Assembly (NCBI RefSeq): GCF_963678795.1
Contig: NZ_OY787453.1
Coordinates: forward strand, 248,001-312,000
Direction: 5' to 3'
Origin: an uncultured Methanoregula sp.
GTDB lineage: Archaea > Halobacteriota > Methanomicrobia > Methanomicrobiales > Methanospirillaceae
Length of the DNA stretch: 64,000 nt
In this document: one piece after another, positions 45,101 to 53,555 of the stretch
How positions within the stretch are numbered: position 1 is the first letter of the stretch
Layout: every line of letters starts with the position of its first letter
Position numbers and translations under genes: made by a program
The notes under the pieces: generated by a model
Databases searched by the model: none
Seen by the model: only the letters and a program-made list of their open reading frames with translations
Told to the model about the DNA's origin: nothing

Positions 45101-48100
45101 CCCGTTGGCCAGGTTACCAACTCCAACAACCCGTCAGGCACATTCTGGATTACCCAGACCGGCGGGCAGCCCACGATGTATGACACTATGGTGATGATTG
45201 CTGTCAACGGGACCATCCCCGATGATTTCAATGTCCACATACGATCGAGCGGATATAAATGGGCCAGGGACAGCCCTGCTACTTCAAATTCGGTCACTCC
45301 GAGCGTTTACACATATTCTGTCGGCGAGGTGGATGAGACCTTCACGAAGAGTGATCTCATCTACGGTCCCCAGAACTGGAAACCGGGCAGTGAGGCGAAC
45401 TATCCCATCTACTACCGGCAGGACATGAGCGATACCAGCAACAAGTTCATGATCATGTTTGTTGACCTTGGGGTCGGGGCCCTGAGAAAAGATGCCATCA
45501 GCCCACAGATTGACAACGGAGGAGCGAAGGTCGAATTCACGGTAAACAACCTGACGAGCTCGAACTTTGTCGTGTTCGATTGTAACAGCTGGTACTCGAG
45601 AAGCAACCGCGGGACGGGGATCAAGGATACCAACAGTGTTACCGACAGTGTAACACCGAGCGGATATACGGTCAAAATCCTCCCTGCCGCCACGACCCCG
45701 ATAGCGTCCTTCTCATCGGATGTCCAGGCCGGCCCCGCCCCGCTGACCGTCCGGTTCTCTGACACGTCAGCGAACAGCCCGACCTCGTGGCTCTGGGACT
45801 TCGGCGACGGCAGCGTCACGAACGCAACCCTGCAAAGCCCGGTCCATACGTTCGCAACAGCCGGAACCTACACGGTCAACCTGACGGCAACCAACTCCGC
45901 CGGCAGCAACAGCCACCGTGTCACCAGTTACATCACGGTGAATGCGGCTGCGGTCCCGCCGGTATCGGCATTCAGTGCCAACACAACGGCCGGCCCCGCC
46001 CCGCTGACGGTGCTGTTCCACGACGATTCCCTGAATGAACCTGCCGCATGGCTCTGGGACTTCGGCGACGGAAGTACATCGAACGTCCAGGACGTCCTGC
46101 ACACCTACACTACGGCCGGGACGTATGCGGTCAACCTGACGGTAACGAACGCGGCCGGCGGCAGCAGCCACCGGGTCCCCGGTTACATCACGGTGGGTCC
46201 GGCAGTGACGCCAACGGTCACGCCAACGCCGACCCCGACATCCCCGGGATCAGCGCCGGAAGTGCACTTCCTGGCAAACACGCTGTCCGGTACCGCCCCG
46301 CTGACCGTGATCTTCACGGACATCTCGACGAACAGCCCGACCGCGTGGTCCTGGGACTTCGGCGATAACAGCAGCACCAACGCGACCGCCATGAACCCGG
46401 TCCACACGTACGCGGCGGACGGGAACTACACGGTGAACCTGACGGTAAAGAACGCGGCCGGCAGCGGGTTCCTCGTGATAAAGAATTATATCGTGGTAGG
46501 TACCGCGCCGGCACCCACGCCGACCATAACGCCGACCCCGACCCCGACGCCGGGAGTGGTCCCGCCGACCCCCGCCTTCCGGTCCAACCGGACGGACGGC
46601 GACAACCCGCTCACCGTTAAGTTCATCGACGGGTCCACGCACGCCCCGACCTCGTGGTCCTGGGACTTTGGCGATCACACCACGTCGGCCGAACAGAACC
46701 CGGCCCACACGTTCACCGGCATCGGCAACTACACGGTGAACCTGACGGTATCGAACTCCGCGGGCAGCAACACGGTCTCAAAAGCCGGGTATATCACGGT
46801 ACTGGCACCGTATGTCGAGCAGAACACGTTCGTCATCCACGATGTCCAGACGGTGACGGTCGGGACGGTCCAGAATGTCACCATCACCACCGGCACCAAT
46901 GTCACGACCTCCGGTAACGTGGTCACCATCAGCAACTCGACCAGCTGGTCGTCCCTCGCGATCACCATGAAGGACGCGCCGGTAACCGGCGGGGCAACGC
47001 TCAACGGCACGGTCAATGCGGTTAAGGCCGTCACTGAACCGGTCACCGCCCCGATCGAATCGGTTGGCTCGCCAACGGTCCAGATCTCACTCAACATGAG
47101 CGAGATGCCGGGCAGCACTGCCGCCATCACCCAGACCATAACAAAGGATCCGGATGCGACGGCCCAGACCTCGTTCAGCCTGCTTGCGAGCTCGGCAGGA
47201 AAGCAGATCGATGATATCGCCTACACCATAAACGTGCAGAAGACCAACCTCGCGAACGCCGGCGATGGCGGTATCATCCAGTCCGCCACCCTGACCCTGA
47301 CCGTCAGCAAGTCCTGGGTCGATGACCACGGCGGCGTCAGCTGTCTTGCAGTCCTCCGCAGGGCCGAGGACGGCACCACCCAGATCCTGACGCCCACCGT
47401 GACCGGCCCCGATGCAAACGACGACTACACGGTCATCGTAATTTCGCCCAGGGGTCTCTCGACCTTCTCGCTCGCATCCATCACGGCAGTCACCTCGTCA
47501 GGCACAACGTCCTCCGTCAGTTACGTTGACGGCGGTTCGGACGCGGGAAGTTACAAGTCTGTTACTTCCACGTCGAAATCCACCTCTATGCTCGCCCCGC
47601 CGGACCCGAATGCCAATCCCTGGACAACCCAGACCGTGAATGGCCCGACCCATATCGCGAAGATCGAGCTCCAGCCGGTCGGATCATTCAGCAAGGACCT
47701 GTTCCTCCTGACCGAAAAACCGGACTCGCTGCCGGCTGACATCCCGTCGCCGGGCGCCCCGGTGTACGAGCTCCATAAGATCAACCTCTACCATGCAACG
47801 AGCGACGACGTCAACCAGGCAAAGATCGAGTTTACGGTCAGCCCGTCGTACCTGGAGAGCCAGAAGATGACGTACCGCGATGTCCAGCTCTACCGGTTCC
47901 ATGACAAGGCGTGGGAGAAACTGCCCACCGAGTACGTCGGGATGAAAGACGGCGCACATCTCTACCGGGCAACCTCCACCGGCTTCTCGTACTTCGCAAC
48001 CGTGCTCGTGAAAGATGCGACCATCCTCACGGCAACCACAACGGCACCAACGCCCGCGGGTATCCGGCAGCAGGTCTCAGCGACACCGGCTGCCGCATCA

Positions 48101-48322
48101 GTTCAGGGCACGGCCGTTCCCACGGCTGCACAGACACAGGCTGCACCACCGGTAACCGATACGCCGAAGAGTGCGGGATTCCCCATCCCGATGATTGTCT
48201 TCGGGATCGCCGCAATCATCGTCCTTGGGGCTGGCGGGTTTATCGCCCGGAAATGGTGGATCCGGAAGCAGAACCCAAGTCTCTTCCGTGACGAACCGTT
48301 CTTCGGGAACAAGCGGCGTTAG
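39173..48322 (+). CDS. 3049-residue surface protein: cohesin, 16 PKD, two propellers, R domain, C-terminal anchor
   Basis: This is the largest gene here. A signal peptide (1-24) is followed by a cohesin-like domain (about 26-180; AQQVTISNVALNPDGTGTA, then GLAGFKLNLSI, then ILLATVTLHG), four PKD, a beta-propeller (bases 40750-41800), two PKD, a second more diverged propeller (42310-43365), six PKD, one R domain (44930-45690), four PKD with Pro/Thr-rich hinges, and a PGF-pre-PGF-like domain (46810-47510). A further beta domain, an Ala/Thr/Pro linker, a membrane helix (48180-48260) and a basic tail complete it. It is therefore a membrane-held scaffold reaching far from the cell. Its start codon follows the dockerin gene's stop by 2 bases, implying coupled translation. 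Part of it is a recent internal duplication. Confidence 0.9.
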   Translation: MKQMNFILITFIIGVLFLTGAVSAAQQVTISNVALNPDGTGTATVVMNSAPTGLAGFKLNLSITDPKVADNITLVTYPSGFGQYDTKGSAWSGAVYTNNVDTLTRGGFSSGYVKAMDLSGSSFPDGSTNILLATVTLHGLSAGSTTLHGNLLSLSDNYGTNYIPTTTVTDGTVTVTGATTAPVAAFTASTTSGTAPLAVQFNDTSSNTPTSWAWDFNNDGTVDATTQNATYTYTTAGTYSVNLTATNSAGSNSALKTSYITASAAPVLPPVVNFDGTNRTGDAPLLVHFTDQSTNTPTAWAWDFQNDGVIDSTVQNASFMYTIPGTYQVNLTASNAGGSAYRLKGNYITVSGENPNLPGTDFTGSVRSGYAPLTVQFNDTSTNSPTSWTWDFQNDGVIDSTVQNASFTYTTTGTFQVNLTATNAAGSKSRLKANYITVTEAPVSIPVAAFSASATSGTVPFAVQFNDTSSNMPTAWLWDFGDGSTSTVQNATHTFTTAGTYTVNLTVTNAGGSNSKTATITVTTAGSPYANSAWPKFQMNNNDTGQSPYAGPQSNAITWSYTTGGYIYGASVIGSDGTIYVGSYDGKLYALNHDGTLKWNYTTGARIYGASAIASDGTIYIGSYDKNLYAINPDGTLKWSYTTGAYIYGSPAIGTDGTIYVGSGDKKLYALNPDGTLKWSYTTGNYIYGAPAIASDGTVYIGSYDKKIYAINPDGTLKWSYTAGNYFYYGAPAIGSDGTIYIGSYDKKLYALNPDGTLKWSYTTGGYIYGAPAIASDGTVYIGSYDGNLSALNTDGTLKWNYITGGSFRGSPAIGSDGTIYIGNYNKNMYAIKPDGTLKWSYTAGSYFYYTAPAIGSDGTVYIGNYDKKLYAFRDPDTPPAVNFTTNVQTGVAPTTITFTDQSTNSPFSWTWDFGDGNISTSQNPVHTYLSAGTYTVTLTATNLRGSGTETKTGDITITSTIVPVANFTASVRAAGLRFVKFTETSTERPTSWAWEFGDGSTSIVQNPTHSYTAAGTYTAKLTATNGAGSNSVEKTVTVTDPIDGPGKAAWPKFQQTNKNVAQSPYIGPQTNTLLWTFPTGAAIKGSPAIGADGTVYIGSQDAKLYALNKDGSQKWVYTAGGTILGTPAIGYDGTIYFGGANILYALNPDGSLKWSYTAYNTISYSPAIGTDGTIYFTGGNTFYAITDNGATPTEKWTVGTGSNQASSPAIGDDGSVYFGGSTYLYKFTSDGSQKWRYQPPSGMGITTPTIGNDGTIYLTSGSYFIALTDNGDSYTVKWSPTLSGTNLPESIGLGSDGTLYVAKAGTLYAFTDNGASYTQKWAFSASTFKTSPAIGADGTIYIGSDDYNVYAIKPDGTQKWVYPTGNAVQSGFAFGPDGTLYVGGTDGKLYAFHDPTAAPVAAFSATPLTGSAPLAVQFNDTSSNSPISWAWDFQNDGIIDSTVQNATFTYTSAGTYTVNLTATNSAGSNSLVKTNYITVSSGAAAPVAAFSANATTGTVPVTILFTDTSTNSPTAWLWDFGDGSTSTVQNATHTFTTAGMYAVNLTATNSAGSSSQKIADYITASAAPVLPPVVNFDGTNRTGDAPLLVHFTDQSTNTPTAWAWDFQNDGVIDSTVQNASFTYTIPGTYQVNLTASNAGGSAFRLKGNYITVSGENPNLPGTDFTGSVRSGYAPLTVQFNDTSSNNPTSWAWDFQNDGVIDSTVQNASFTYTTTGTFQVNLTATNAAGSKSRLKANYITVTAAPVSIPVAAFSASATSGTAPLAVQFNDTSSNTPTAWLWDFGDGSTSTVQNATHTFTTAGTYAVNLTATNAAGSNSQLKSAYITITAPVTAPVASFNGAPRTSGAVPLTVRFSDNTTVGSPTSWYWEFGDGMTSTEQNPTHTYTAVGTYTVNLTATGAGGSTTSTKPGYIALLTPQPIPSYSAINLYVANDKGVYYDEPNGVQSSGTYIYKPNTYYLAMFGGLNSQHITADPSAPVGQVTNSNNPSGTFWITQTGGQPTMYDTMVMIAVNGTIPDDFNVHIRSSGYKWARDSPATSNSVTPSVYTYSVGEVDETFTKSDLIYGPQNWKPGSEANYPIYYRQDMSDTSNKFMIMFVDLGVGALRKDAISPQIDNGGAKVEFTVNNLTSSNFVVFDCNSWYSRSNRGTGIKDTNSVTDSVTPSGYTVKILPAATTPIASFSSDVQAGPAPLTVRFSDTSANSPTSWLWDFGDGSVTNATLQSPVHTFATAGTYTVNLTATNSAGSNSHRVTSYITVNAAAVPPVSAFSANTTAGPAPLTVLFHDDSLNEPAAWLWDFGDGSTSNVQDVLHTYTTAGTYAVNLTVTNAAGGSSHRVPGYITVGPAVTPTVTPTPTPTSPGSAPEVHFLANTLSGTAPLTVIFTDISTNSPTAWSWDFGDNSSTNATAMNPVHTYAADGNYTVNLTVKNAAGSGFLVIKNYIVVGTAPAPTPTITPTPTPTPGVVPPTPAFRSNRTDGDNPLTVKFIDGSTHAPTSWSWDFGDHTTSAEQNPAHTFTGIGNYTVNLTVSNSAGSNTVSKAGYITVLAPYVEQNTFVIHDVQTVTVGTVQNVTITTGTNVTTSGNVVTISNSTSWSSLAITMKDAPVTGGATLNGTVNAVKAVTEPVTAPIESVGSPTVQISLNMSEMPGSTAAITQTITKDPDATAQTSFSLLASSAGKQIDDIAYTINVQKTNLANAGDGGIIQSATLTLTVSKSWVDDHGGVSCLAVLRRAEDGTTQILTPTVTGPDANDDYTVIVISPRGLSTFSLASITAVTSSGTTSSVSYVDGGSDAGSYKSVTSTSKSTSMLAPPDPNANPWTTQTVNGPTHIAKIELQPVGSFSKDLFLLTEKPDSLPADIPSPGAPVYELHKINLYHATSDDVNQAKIEFTVSPSYLESQKMTYRDVQLYRFHDKAWEKLPTEYVGMKDGAHLYRATSTGFSYFATVLVKDATILTATTTAPTPAGIRQQVSATPAAASVQGTAVPTAAQTQAAPPVTDTPKSAGFPIPMIVFGIAAIIVLGAGGFIARKWWIRKQNPSLFRDEPFFGNKRR
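39946..40690 (+). repeat. Intragenic duplication, copy 1 (three PKD domains)
   Basis: About 745 bases covering PKD domains 2-4 recur at 43855-44599 (offset 3909 bases, 1303 codons). Long stretches are identical, including synonymous positions. Confidence 0.85.
40861..41790 (+). repeat. Tandem 120-base propeller blades
   Basis: About eight near-identical 40-codon units, each with TIY(V/I)GSYD and LYA(L/I)NPDGTLKWSY. Two units about 243 bases apart (from 41231 and 41474) share an identical stretch of more than 50 bases, a sign of recent unit duplication or conversion. Confidence 0.8.
43855..44599 (+). repeat. Intragenic duplication, copy 2 (three PKD domains)
   Basis: Second copy of 39946-40690, covering PKD domains 9-11 of the same protein. 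Differences are few and scattered, more frequent near the 3' end. Confidence 0.85.
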
Positions 48323-49008
48323 TCCGCCTCACCCCGGGCCGGGACCGGCCCGGATCCCTTTTTTTAATTCCTGTCGCCCGTCGGGTCCCGCGTCCTGCCC
48401 CCGTGGTGCGGTTTGTTCTCAGGGTAATTCCGGCAACGGCAGGATCCGTACTCGCGTTCTGGCACTGGGGAAGAAATCTGACCCGCGGAGGAAGATCATC
48501 TCATACCCCCATCATCCGGAATCCCGTCCCCGGGTCCGATCGCCCGCTTATCAACGTCTGTTAGCGTCCATAATCCGGGCCAGGTTCATACCCGGATGGC
48601 AATAATGGCATCATTTCGGGGAGATCGGAAAACATTAAGGCTGCATTTTCCCGATTTTGTCCCAGTTTCCCTCCCGGAAAAGGCAATCCGGGCTCGTACA
48701 GGGCTTGTTTTCCCCGGGGGGCCGGATCCCCGGATTCCAGGGATGACCGGTGGGTGGATATTCTCCCCGCCGGAGATATCCCGGCACCAGGAATAACCAT
48801 AAAAAAGTAACTCGTGCACAAAGTAAATAGAAATACTTTTACGAGCCGGTGTCAAGAGTACAGAATCTATGTACGCCATCCGCCGCATACCCCGGGGGCT
48901 CTCCCCGCTCATCTCCGGGCTGCCTGCTCCCGGGGTTGTTCCGGCTGCGGCAGGATCTGCGTCACCCACTGGAATCCAAAAAGAAAAGCCGACAGCCCGG
49001 TGGACCCC
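48323..49008. other. Intergenic region before the third propeller protein
   Basis: This 686-base spacer begins with the terminator at 48334-48365. The middle part is GC-rich with no credible gene. Open frames on both strands here (for example 48586-49641 minus) continue into known genes and are shadows. An AT-rich stretch at 48800-48840 (CATAAAAAAGTAACTC and AAATAGAAATACTTTTA) probably holds the promoter of the gene at 49009. Confidence 0.5.
48334..48365 (+). terminator. Hairpin and T-run after the giant surface-protein gene
   Basis: CCGGGCCGG (48334-48342) and CCGGCCCGG (48345-48353) are exact complements two bases apart, followed by seven T at 48359-48365. This is unusually like a bacterial intrinsic terminator, 12 bases past the stop codon. 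Confidence 0.65.
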
Positions 49009-52000
49009 ATGAACCGTAAATCGTTCAGGGCAGGAGTTGGTATCGTCATGCTCCTTTGCGTACTCATGGCAGTGCCGGTGGCAGCAGGCCTTGCCGTTAG
49101 TCCGTGGCCGAAAATCGGCCATGACCCAAAAAACACCGGCCAGTCCCCGTATTCCGGTGCACAGGCCGCTGCAATAAAATGGAACTACACAACCGGGGGC
49201 GCTATCCAGTATTCCAGCCCGGTCCTTGGGCCGGATGGCACCATCTATATCGGGAATTACGGGGACAGCAGGGTCTATGCACTGGACCCGGAGGGGACGA
49301 TCAGGTGGACGTACCTGACGGGGGGCGCCATCCAGAGTTCGCCCGCGATTGGCGCAGATGGCACCATCTATATCGGGAACGAGGGCGACAGCAAACTCTA
49401 TGCCCTGAACCCGGATGGCACGCTCAGGTGGACCTATACCACCGGGGGAGGCATAGTTGCCTCGCCCGCGATCGGGCCCGATGGCACCATCTATTTCGGG
49501 AATACGGGTCCTGATACGAAACTCTATGCGCTGAACCCGGATGGCACCCTCAGGTGGTCCTTTTCCGCCGGGGGCCTTATCTATAACACCCCGGCGATCG
49601 GCACGGATGGCACCATCTATTTTGGGAATTATCAGGACCACTATATCTATGCGCTGAACCCTGACGGTACCCTCCGGTGGAGGTACTACACGGGAGGTTC
49701 TGCCTTTTTCGTGTACGGATCGCCGGTCATCGGGTCCGACGGGACCCTTTACATTGGACTGGTAAACACGGGAGACCAGAATAAACTCCTTGCACTGAAC
49801 CCGGATGGTACCCCGCGGTGGACGTATAATACGGGAAACGGGCGTATCTACGGTTCAGTTGCGGTTGGTGCGGACGGGACCATCTGTTTTGGCAGCGACG
49901 ACAGTAAATTCTACGCGTTAAACCCGGATGGCACGCTCAGATGGACGTACCTGTCGGGAGGAGCGTTCAGGAATCCATCGCCTGCGATCGGTGCGGACGG
50001 GACCATCTACATCGGGAATGCCGGTGACCGGAATGTCTATGCACTGGATCGTGACGGGACCCTCAAATGGACCTTCCCGACAGGAGGAATAAAATCCTGG
50101 GGCTCTCCGGCGATTGGTCCGGACGGAACCTTGTACATCGGGAGTACTGACGGCCGGATATACGCCTTTTCAGGTGTCCTGGACTTCACCGCAGACCAGA
50201 CCCGTGGCAAAAGCCCTCTTGCGGTACAATTCACCGGCACATCGGCCCTCGCGCCGGCATCGTGGTCCTGGGACTTCGGGGATGGCACCGCTTCCACGGA
50301 CCAGGATCCCGTGCATACCTACCCGTCAGCAGGAACCTACACCGTTACGCTCACAACAACCGCCGCCCCGGGCACCAATACCGTCACGAAGACCGGGTAT
50401 GTCACGGTCCTTCAGGGACCGCCTGCGGCACCCCATAGCGCAGGGATCATTCCCCTGACCGTGAACCTCTCGGCCCCGGGCAGCCTGGCACAGGCCGCCC
50501 CCCTTGCCACGACCGGGATATCACCGCCGGCTCCTGAAGCAAACTTCACGGCCGACAGGACATGGGGGACCAGCCCGCTTACCGTCCGGTTCACCGATAC
50601 TTCAACCGGTTCTCCCCGGTCCTGGTCCTGGGACTTCGGCGACGGCAACACGTCCGCACGGGAGAACCCGGTATATACCTATTCCCAGCCGGGCAACTAC
50701 ACCGTGACCCTGACAGCGAAGAACAAGGGTGGCAGTTCGACTAAGACACGTTCTGCACCCGTTACGGTGCTTGCAAAAGTGATCATGCCGGTCCCGCAGT
50801 TCTCCGTTAATACCAGTTCTGGCGTGGTGCCACTCTGGGTCGGGTTCAGCGATACCTCAACCGGCCCGGGAATTTCCCGGTGGGCGTGGGACTTTGACAA
50901 TAACGGGATCATCGACAGTACGGACAAAGACCCGGTCTGCGTGTACAACAAGCCTGGCAACTACACGGTCAATCTCACCGTTACCAATAATTTCGGAGCC
51001 AGGACGATCTCCAGAAAAGACGCCATCATTGCCGACAGTCTCGGTCCTGTCGTCCTGTTTACGGCCAACGTTACCTCGGGTAATCAGCCCCTTGCAGTCC
51101 GGTTCAGCGATCGCTCAACCGGCCCGGGAATTACCGGGCGGGCGTGGGACTTCAATGGTGACGGAACCATTGACAGCACGGACAAAGACCCGGACTGCAT
51201 GTACAACACGCCCGGCAATTACACCGTCAGTCTCACGGTCACCAATACCTCCGGGGCAAAAAAGATCTCAAAGAAAGATCTCATAACAGTCGGCAGTCTT
51301 GCCCCTGTTGCAGCATTCATTGCAAACACTACGACCGGCATCCCGCCGCTGGCCGTCCGGTTTAAGGATACTTCGACCGGGCCCGCTATCACCGGGTGGG
51401 CGTGGGACTTCAACAGTGACGGGATCATCGACAGCACGGAGCAGGACCCGGTCTGCGTGTACAACAAACCTGGCAACTACACCGTCAGTCTCACCGGTAC
51501 GAATGCATACGGGGCGAATACCACTTCACGGGAGGGCTCCGTGACCGTGACGAACGGGGCGGTGATCGATTTTACCGCAAACCAGACTGCGGGGACTCTT
51601 CCTCTCGCGGTCCGGTTTAAGGATACTTCGACCGGGTTGAACATAACCGGGTGGGCGTGGGACTTCAACAACGACGGGACCATTGACAGCACGGAGCAGG
51701 ACCCGGTCTGCGTGTACAACAAGCCTGGCAACTACACCGTCAGTCTTACCGGTACGAATGCACTCGGGCCGGTCACGAAATCCAGAAAAGAGTTCATTCT
51801 TGCCATAAGTTCCGCCCCGGTTGCCGGTTTTGTCGCAAATACCACGACCGGCATCCCACCGCTGGCCGTCCGGTTTAAGGATACTTCGACCGGGCCCGCT
51901 ATCACCGGGTGGGCGTGGGACTTCAACAGTGACGGGACCATCGACAGCACGGAGCAGGACCCGGTCTGCGTCTATTCCGTGTCCGGGAACGCCACGGTCA

Positions 52001-52326
52001 CGCTCAGGGTCACCAACCGGTATGGATCGGATTCAATCACCAGGGAAGATTTCGTAACCGTGTCCAGCGGCGCCCCGCATGCACGGTTTGCCCTGAACAA
52101 GACAAGCGGTTTTGCACCCCTTCCTGTCCAGTTCAGGGATATTTCAGACGGTACCAACATAACCCGTCGGGCGTGGGACTTCAACGGTGACGGGATCGTT
52201 GACAGCACGGAGCAGGACCCTTCCTGTGTCTACAACCTGCCAGGTGCCTATAGTATCACCTTCACCGTCACGAACGCTCAAGGGTCGGACACGATAGTGC
52301 GGAAAAAGTTTGTAACGGTGACATGA
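49009..52326 (+). CDS. Secreted propeller protein with eight PKD domains and no anchor
   Basis: This 1105-residue protein has a signal peptide (about 8-27), a beta-propeller (bases 49090-50170; GTIYIGN..KLYALNPDGTLRW blades), then eight PKD domains. The last six carry a distinct form with WAWDFN(S/N)DGTIDSTEQDP, related to the WDFQND type in the 3049-residue protein. There is no dockerin, membrane helix or R domain, and it ends just after a PKD strand (KKFVTVT). Retention at the surface must come from partners. The frame is open from 48814, but the signal peptide shows that the ATG at 49009 is right. PKD 5 and 7 are near-identical (bases 51330-51470 and 51840-51980), a recent duplication. Confidence 0.87.
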   Translation: MNRKSFRAGVGIVMLLCVLMAVPVAAGLAVSPWPKIGHDPKNTGQSPYSGAQAAAIKWNYTTGGAIQYSSPVLGPDGTIYIGNYGDSRVYALDPEGTIRWTYLTGGAIQSSPAIGADGTIYIGNEGDSKLYALNPDGTLRWTYTTGGGIVASPAIGPDGTIYFGNTGPDTKLYALNPDGTLRWSFSAGGLIYNTPAIGTDGTIYFGNYQDHYIYALNPDGTLRWRYYTGGSAFFVYGSPVIGSDGTLYIGLVNTGDQNKLLALNPDGTPRWTYNTGNGRIYGSVAVGADGTICFGSDDSKFYALNPDGTLRWTYLSGGAFRNPSPAIGADGTIYIGNAGDRNVYALDRDGTLKWTFPTGGIKSWGSPAIGPDGTLYIGSTDGRIYAFSGVLDFTADQTRGKSPLAVQFTGTSALAPASWSWDFGDGTASTDQDPVHTYPSAGTYTVTLTTTAAPGTNTVTKTGYVTVLQGPPAAPHSAGIIPLTVNLSAPGSLAQAAPLATTGISPPAPEANFTADRTWGTSPLTVRFTDTSTGSPRSWSWDFGDGNTSARENPVYTYSQPGNYTVTLTAKNKGGSSTKTRSAPVTVLAKVIMPVPQFSVNTSSGVVPLWVGFSDTSTGPGISRWAWDFDNNGIIDSTDKDPVCVYNKPGNYTVNLTVTNNFGARTISRKDAIIADSLGPVVLFTANVTSGNQPLAVRFSDRSTGPGITGRAWDFNGDGTIDSTDKDPDCMYNTPGNYTVSLTVTNTSGAKKISKKDLITVGSLAPVAAFIANTTTGIPPLAVRFKDTSTGPAITGWAWDFNSDGIIDSTEQDPVCVYNKPGNYTVSLTGTNAYGANTTSREGSVTVTNGAVIDFTANQTAGTLPLAVRFKDTSTGLNITGWAWDFNNDGTIDSTEQDPVCVYNKPGNYTVSLTGTNALGPVTKSRKEFILAISSAPVAGFVANTTTGIPPLAVRFKDTSTGPAITGWAWDFNSDGTIDSTEQDPVCVYSVSGNATVTLRVTNRYGSDSITREDFVTVSSGAPHARFALNKTSGFAPLPVQFRDISDGTNITRRAWDFNGDGIVDSTEQDPSCVYNLPGAYSITFTVTNAQGSDTIVRKKFVTVT

Positions 52327-52489
52327 TGATGGCAGAAAACTACCCGTCCGGGAAAATCCGGCAAAAAGAATCGTCCCGGGAGAGGAATTATCCGGAGATG
52401 ATGGTATTGCCAGACTATTGCGGGCATCTTCATTCCCGTGGCACGGGCACCGTCGCCCGGGTGACAGGATCGCCGTGCCAGGTGATATC

Positions 52490-53476
52490 GTGAATGCAGA
52501 GATACAGCAACTGACAGACGAGGCAAAGGTCAATGCCGGGAAGCTCGACGGGATCCGGCAGGAGATGAAGACGGTCATTGTCGGGCAGCACGATGTCATT
52601 GACCGGCTGCTCATAGCCCTCTGTGCTGACGGGCACGTCCTCCTTGAAGGGGTGCCGGGCATTGCAAAGACGCTGACCATCCGTACCCTCTCCGAGTGCA
52701 TTGACTGCAGCTTTAAGCGGCTCCAGTTCACGCCGGACCTTCTCCCGGCCGATATCCTGGGAACCAGGATCTACAACCAGAAGGATTCCACCTTCTCCAC
52801 TGTGAAAGGCCCCATCTTTTCCCAGTTTATCCTTGCCGATGAGATCAACCGGGCGCCTCCCAAAGTGCAGTCCGCGCTTCTCGAAGCAATGCAGGAGAAG
52901 CAGGTAACTATCCAGGGCGAGACGCACAAGCTTGGCCGGCCGTTCTTTGTGCTCGCAACCGAGAACCCGGTTGAATCCGAGGGCACGTACCCGCTGCCCG
53001 AGGCCCAGGTTGACCGGTTCATGTTCAAGATCCAGATGACCTACCCGGACAAAGCGGATGAAGTGACCATCATCGATCGTTTTACCGAAGGGATCGCCAT
53101 CACGCCAAAAAAAGTGATCTCTGCAGAGGAGATCCTCGCCATCCAGGCATTCACCCGCAGGGTATACGCTGATCCGTCAGTCAAGCACTATGTCAGTGAG
53201 ATAGTCGATGCAACAAGGAACCCCAGTGCATACGGGATCGATTATGGCCGGTATATTGCGCTCGGGGCATCCCCGCGGGCATCCATCTTTCTCGTCCTTG
53301 GCGGGAAAGCCCGTGCAATGCTGGACGGCCGGGGGTATGTCATCCCGGAGGATATCAAGGCCATAGCCCACGATGTCCTGAGGCACCGGATCATTCTCAA
53401 CTATGAGGGGGAGGCAGAGGGCATCACCACTGAAGCGGTCATCGATCGCATCCTTGGTGTGGTGAAGGTGCCATGA
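52490..53476 (+). CDS. MoxR family AAA+ ATPase
   Basis: This 328-residue protein is a typical MoxR ATPase: Walker A GVPGIAKT, Walker B FILADEINRAPPK, sensor 1 in LATENPVESEGTYPLPEAQ, and the lid ending ATTEAVIDRILG-like (GITTEAVIDRILGVV). The frame opens at 52418, but GTG at 52490 has AGGTGAT at the right distance and begins NAEIQQLTDEA, so I take that start. MoxR proteins act as chaperones for VWA-domain partners, and the next two genes encode a DUF58 protein and a VWA protein. Confidence 0.92.
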   Translation: MNAEIQQLTDEAKVNAGKLDGIRQEMKTVIVGQHDVIDRLLIALCADGHVLLEGVPGIAKTLTIRTLSECIDCSFKRLQFTPDLLPADILGTRIYNQKDSTFSTVKGPIFSQFILADEINRAPPKVQSALLEAMQEKQVTIQGETHKLGRPFFVLATENPVESEGTYPLPEAQVDRFMFKIQMTYPDKADEVTIIDRFTEGIAITPKKVISAEEILAIQAFTRRVYADPSVKHYVSEIVDATRNPSAYGIDYGRYIALGASPRASIFLVLGGKARAMLDGRGYVIPEDIKAIAHDVLRHRIILNYEGEAEGITTEAVIDRILGVVKVP

Positions 53477-53555
53477 ATCCCGGAATCCTGTTGCAGAAGG
53501 GGGGAGATGGAACCGGTCACGGGTGCGGGTGCATCTGCCCCCAAAAGGAGAGAAC

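Noticed and set aside
48586..49641. 351-codon minus-strand frame over the propeller gene start
   Set aside because: Its repeated content mirrors the propeller repeats of the plus-strand gene, which has a clear signal peptide and domains.
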